Below are positions 62,701 through 64,000 of a stretch of 64,000 nt of DNA, one piece after another. Position 1 is the stretch's first letter, and each line of letters starts with the position of its first letter. The position numbers were made by a program, and so were the translations under genes. This DNA comes from Chryseobacterium sp. MYb264 (GTDB taxonomy: Bacteria; Bacteroidota; Bacteroidia; Flavobacteriales; Weeksellaceae): NCBI RefSeq assembly GCF_035974275.1, contig NZ_CP142422.1, positions 3,534,001 through 3,598,000 on the forward strand, read 5' to 3'. The notes beneath the pieces are model-generated. The model made no database searches, was not told the origin of the DNA, and saw nothing but the letters and a program-made list of their open reading frames with translations.

Positions 62701-64000
62701 TATGAAAAGCCATTCTACAGCCGATGGGAGAGAACATTCTACGGATTTGAAAACCTGACAGTCAACCAGATTGATACCAAACAGGGAGGCGCTGCTTCCA
62801 ATGTGATCTACAGAAAAACGATTCAGAAATTTAATAATAAAAATTACTATTTCAAAGGATTGCTACTTGATGAGGTACTTCTGGATAAGGATAATAAGGT
62901 GTGGAGCAAGAAGGTAAATGTCTACAGCCTCAAAAATATCATCAATGTAGATCACGCTACTATTTATTATGAAGGAGAGGCTGAAAAAACAGGAAATAAC
63001 TTCGGTTCTTTCGTGGCCGCAGAATCGGTGAGAAGTAATTTTTATGATGGAACAGTAAAAATTGACCTCCTTACGGATGCTCATATTAAGAAATATACCC
63101 TGACGGAATTTAAAACCTATGATCAATGGGGAAATGCCACAGAAGTAAGGGATAGGGGAGATTTGGATATTGGCGCTTCAGAAATCTTAACCAGCAAAGT
63201 GACCTATACCCAGCTCAACAATGCCGCCTATATTGTGATGCCAACTTCTGTGAAAAATACGGCACAGGGAATCACGCGTGAGAAAAAAGCAAAATACAGC
63301 CCTGCCAATGGCAATCTTATCAATATGACGATCCTTAATCAGGGGGCAGACTATTCTGTTTATGATTTTGAGTATGACACGTATGGAAATATGACCAAAT
63401 CTACAGGGCCTGCGAACAGCGATCATCAGAGATTCTTTCATACCTATACTTATGACGATCTTGTAAAAACCTATCCTGTAAAAGTGGAAGATGCCTTCGG
63501 GTATACCAGTAGAACCCGATATGATTTCAGATTTGGATTGCCGATCCTGACGGAGGATATGAACCTTCAGCCTATGAAGTATACCTATGATGCGAAAGCA
63601 AGAACCACTGAAATTACGGGGCCTTATGAAATGTTTAATAATATTCCGTGGACCATTAAATTTGAATACAGCCCGATTACCAATGCCCCGAAAAATGCGA
63701 CCAATGCGCAGTCTTATGCCGTAACGAGGCATTATGATCCTGAGTACGCTGGCAATACCATCAATACCATTACGATTGTGGACGGATTTGGAGAAGCTGT
63801 TCAGGTCAAAAAAACCGGAGCGATTCATAATGAAGGGATTAAGTATATCGTGGCAGGAAAAGTGGAAGAAGATGCATTCGGCAGAGCTTTAAAAACCTAT
63901 TATCCGACCGTGGAAAACGTCAGCTCGGCTAACATCCGGTATAATGCTGTGGCAGATCAAGTACCCCCAACGGTGAATACCTATGATGTGTTGGACAGAG
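56737..64000 (+). CDS. Giant SpvB/TcdB-like, Rhs-related exported protein (runs off the window)
   Basis: One open frame runs from the ATG at 56737 to the window end, 2,421 complete codons, with the same frame verified at eight points. Residues 1-35 look like a signal peptide (LLNSLLFFICWSQIHA). From residue about 409 comes the SpvB-type domain (SIAPPTANSMGSV, IPAGRQGMQPSLNISYNS, GWLGVGWDLSLP). DxNxDGxxD calcium-loop motifs of FG-GAP/VCBS type occur near residues 796, 878, 1622, 1734, 1808 and 1903. From about 1945 on it resembles the TcdB/Rhs middle part (RWERTFYGFENL, then YD-type repeats). Tc toxin B subunits of this kind form hollow shells around a C-terminal toxin. The end, where an effector would be, is not in the window. 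It lies 119 bp after the T9SS gene. Confidence 0.88.
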   Translation, partial: MKKSLLSVFRENTKLLNSLLFFICWSQIHAHSNAMYFGDYTRKSVPVGELGNVKNVQYHHVEKIIPENEGTTHGMVDSQETTSDKKINVSHPIAAGYPYKSSFTNIRQYGSDSKEGTIGTDAEHPVDHVYDNIFHILVDDKINVGSQFILEYDLYGITSYDSVSKVINDDLAKGGGKDIEHNKVWTHQYEPLRQESIKKGMNTIIFTIPDHAQYSYKVKNVRISVSDKSRPLKEIKEEYKALSISKLVSKSNLAERIILGNSELRIPAHVLKNVEKISITALRDIDMPVLTPEMVNVTSGNSGYRFLPHGELFSAPAHVSLGFDENKIPEGYTPQDIKTYYFDTSEKRWIALDKDSLDLKKSTLISKTTHFTDMINGILKVPESPETGSYAPNSIKDIKAANPSEGIVSIAPPTANSMGSVTTSFPIKIPAGRQGMQPSLNISYNSESGNGWLGVGWDLSLPSITIDTRWGVPRYENGTETEIYTFGGEQLAFEVGNGTMAMPNRSEGFEKARQNDRRFYPRIEGSYNRIIRKGSNPKNYVWIVTSKEGTRSYFGGDENGVKENAVLKDDAGNIGYWALYKTVDLNKNYVEYLYDRTGYSGNTAPGAQQIYPQQINYTLHETTNTSQKYSVHFTTQTIGEDVQIDGRLGFLKADSKKLTNITISYGNSKVRSYQLNYKEGAFKKTLLGSITEMDANGAVFYTNAIEYEQAPNKIFADPIPWSVKENIDLSDKYSMLSGSSGTSKGANFGISVGAFTLPPPSPVGDKSPFSFRKGTFGAHGSISKSDSDVKITLIDIDGDHLPDRVYEKDGAIYYSKNKSVPGGQQEFGTSLKVGGEISTISKSKTSAWGVGINGNFSNVSLGFDYSNTSSTTHSYFMDFNNDGLVDFVKDGKVYFNRITAGIPSFHEDSSSTPYPVKITSSNPSQSLFDAQDAAEKKTMLEQNPLHDVVRVWVAPKTGKITVKNNFNLNQVTCPSEEDCSKADGVAVSFQYKNNDPLVDNINAGDFGMHSFADQTIDIKKGEKLYFRVTSKYDGTQDQVTWNPQITYSVQSNPALDSENRNLSVYKAEEDFVNSNGSTFYAEDHGTLTLYLNKPIPLSDDAIIKLTVNDQETALDPVLAGSTYSNLTYGSPVMLNKDDKVKIKVFTDTQIDWSKFKLIPEFINSNGDKTILQVEYTMYNDRGTFNIYKVSGGEVNRKISVKASSFPNFQGKNGKIVVSAKMKNKLLTKTVYTITNDGNTITPSFGSSYTVKSGDVNNDIYLETTISSDDRGFITGISSVNGSLMNNNLNYIDNPGTLQKQYPETSSGNSGILEIAQNNTSLKFEIVDHNASTWATLSLKDQNGNTTVFPKLSGEASFPKEAVVALQRGSYTYSLEYSENQNAPGYARISVPNGGSESRMRDFVNAPPHKPILSSLDLTKALNSDQYDGRFGTLYRGWGAFVLNGNNAKHNTVQEAYSLTANYANRGTKEEMKVIESELALSNAYGKDPGTSPPVNVPTHDSEGNVTFQSNESSMAENKFLMMNSDINNDDKGRWIDTDPLIYMTQNAISTSRIGVHGIDHSFDNYSTGQAQGDRLSAPDIKTKNQSVSVAGGVSLGGVAGINASHTVFSQAQSIRNVLDYNGDGFPDDFNKKNIKLTSPLGVPSSLGQDAFGIGNHQSVSSATAEGLSTGMNFTHGSSDRTAFVRTVATKSENYNNFLQAVNTAKESQRGSTKLTISGNMGISAEKSEKTFLDINGDGLPDLYNNGNFSLNIGRNQFANTASWNTGDVSKGKGFSTGAGAGVSLFWGSFEGGVNTSTTENETKEELLDINGDGLPDKAVYSGSNAKIYLNNGHTIGSTVLSVDAGSNLHVDQSISVGGNIGGTIPVLIPTNPTFTTGLKLNITVGVSVGKSSGKTKSTFKDMNGDGYPDFVTSDNANNIRVSLNQTGTANLLKKVITPMGGSWEVAYDRIGNTYEMPQSKFVLKSVITNDGFAGDRIFKPDVSKITVTYEKPFYSRWERTFYGFENLTVNQIDTKQGGAASNVIYRKTIQKFNNKNYYFKGLLLDEVLLDKDNKVWSKKVNVYSLKNIINVDHATIYYEGEAEKTGNNFGSFVAAESVRSNFYDGTVKIDLLTDAHIKKYTLTEFKTYDQWGNATEVRDRGDLDIGASEILTSKVTYTQLNNAAYIVMPTSVKNTAQGITREKKAKYSPANGNLINMTILNQGADYSVYDFEYDTYGNMTKSTGPANSDHQRFFHTYTYDDLVKTYPVKVEDAFGYTSRTRYDFRFGLPILTEDMNLQPMKYTYDAKARTTEITGPYEMFNNIPWTIKFEYSPITNAPKNATNAQSYAVTRHYDPEYAGNTINTITIVDGFGEAVQVKKTGAIHNEGIKYIVAGKVEEDAFGRALKTYYPTVENVSSANIRYNAVADQVPPTVNTYDVLDR

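Noticed and set aside
63187..63828. Another minus-strand open frame in the giant gene
   Set aside because: Same reason: low-complexity translation opposite clear YD-repeat coding sequence.

Overview
This window is an AT-rich chromosomal segment of a Bacteroidota, class Flavobacteriia, most like Chryseobacterium (Weeksellaceae). The pointers are Bacteroidota-type -7 boxes (TAnnTTTG) in front of many genes, a SusC/SusD pair, proteins with type IX secretion (T9SS) C-terminal sorting domains, a small DUF2795-like gene directly upstream of secA, and several dispersed intergenic repeat families that I associate with flavobacteria. I see no rRNA or tRNA gene and no CRISPR array.

Layout. 1-10020 (minus strand): the division and cell wall (dcw) cluster mraZ-rsmH-ftsL-ftsI-murE-mraY-murD-ftsW-murG. 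It is headed by a phased MraZ operator and interrupted between murE and mraY by a four-helix-bundle gene. 10234-12125 (plus): an alpha/beta hydrolase, engB and a GNAT acetyltransferase. 12138-13895: a complete IS1182-like element inserted into the transcription terminator behind the GNAT gene, with an 8-bp target duplication. 13956-19026: a small secreted basic protein, a TM2-domain protein, a histidine kinase/response regulator pair, a 62-residue peptide gene, a structured intergenic region and a membrane protein. The TM2 gene and the membrane protein gene have matching promoter architecture (palindrome TTACGG-N4-CCGTAA, then 21 bp, then a -7 box). 19098-27481: a secreted metallophosphoesterase, a phospholipase C-like protein and a SusC/SusD pair, perhaps a phospho-substrate scavenging locus. 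27596-29587: msrA and a ROK kinase. 29674-38943 (minus): an iron/siderophore locus with three TonB-dependent receptors and two PepSY membrane proteins. 39096-50930: secA, a DUF2795-like gene, a sugar-nucleotide epimerase, a DUF2797 gene, an AsmA-like protein, an HI0933-type flavoprotein, a thioesterase and thiL. 50931-52389: a gene-poor stretch with repeats and an orphan promoter. 52390-64000 (plus): a subtilisin-like protease and a LamG/DUF8202-like protein, both with T9SS sorting domains, followed by a giant SpvB/TcdB-like Rhs-related protein that runs off the window end after more than 2,400 codons.

How the parts work together. The dcw genes make lipid II and the septal synthase, probably as one long operon repressed by MraZ. 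In the iron locus, receptors import ferric chelates and the PepSY proteins probably help reduce or release the iron; two of its promoters share a Fur-like ATTCTAAAT element. The two most interesting parts are the two-component module with its paired target promoters (14262-19026) and the T9SS protease/adhesin/SpvB operon (52390 to the end). The second may be a surface or secreted toxin-like system whose effector end lies beyond the window.
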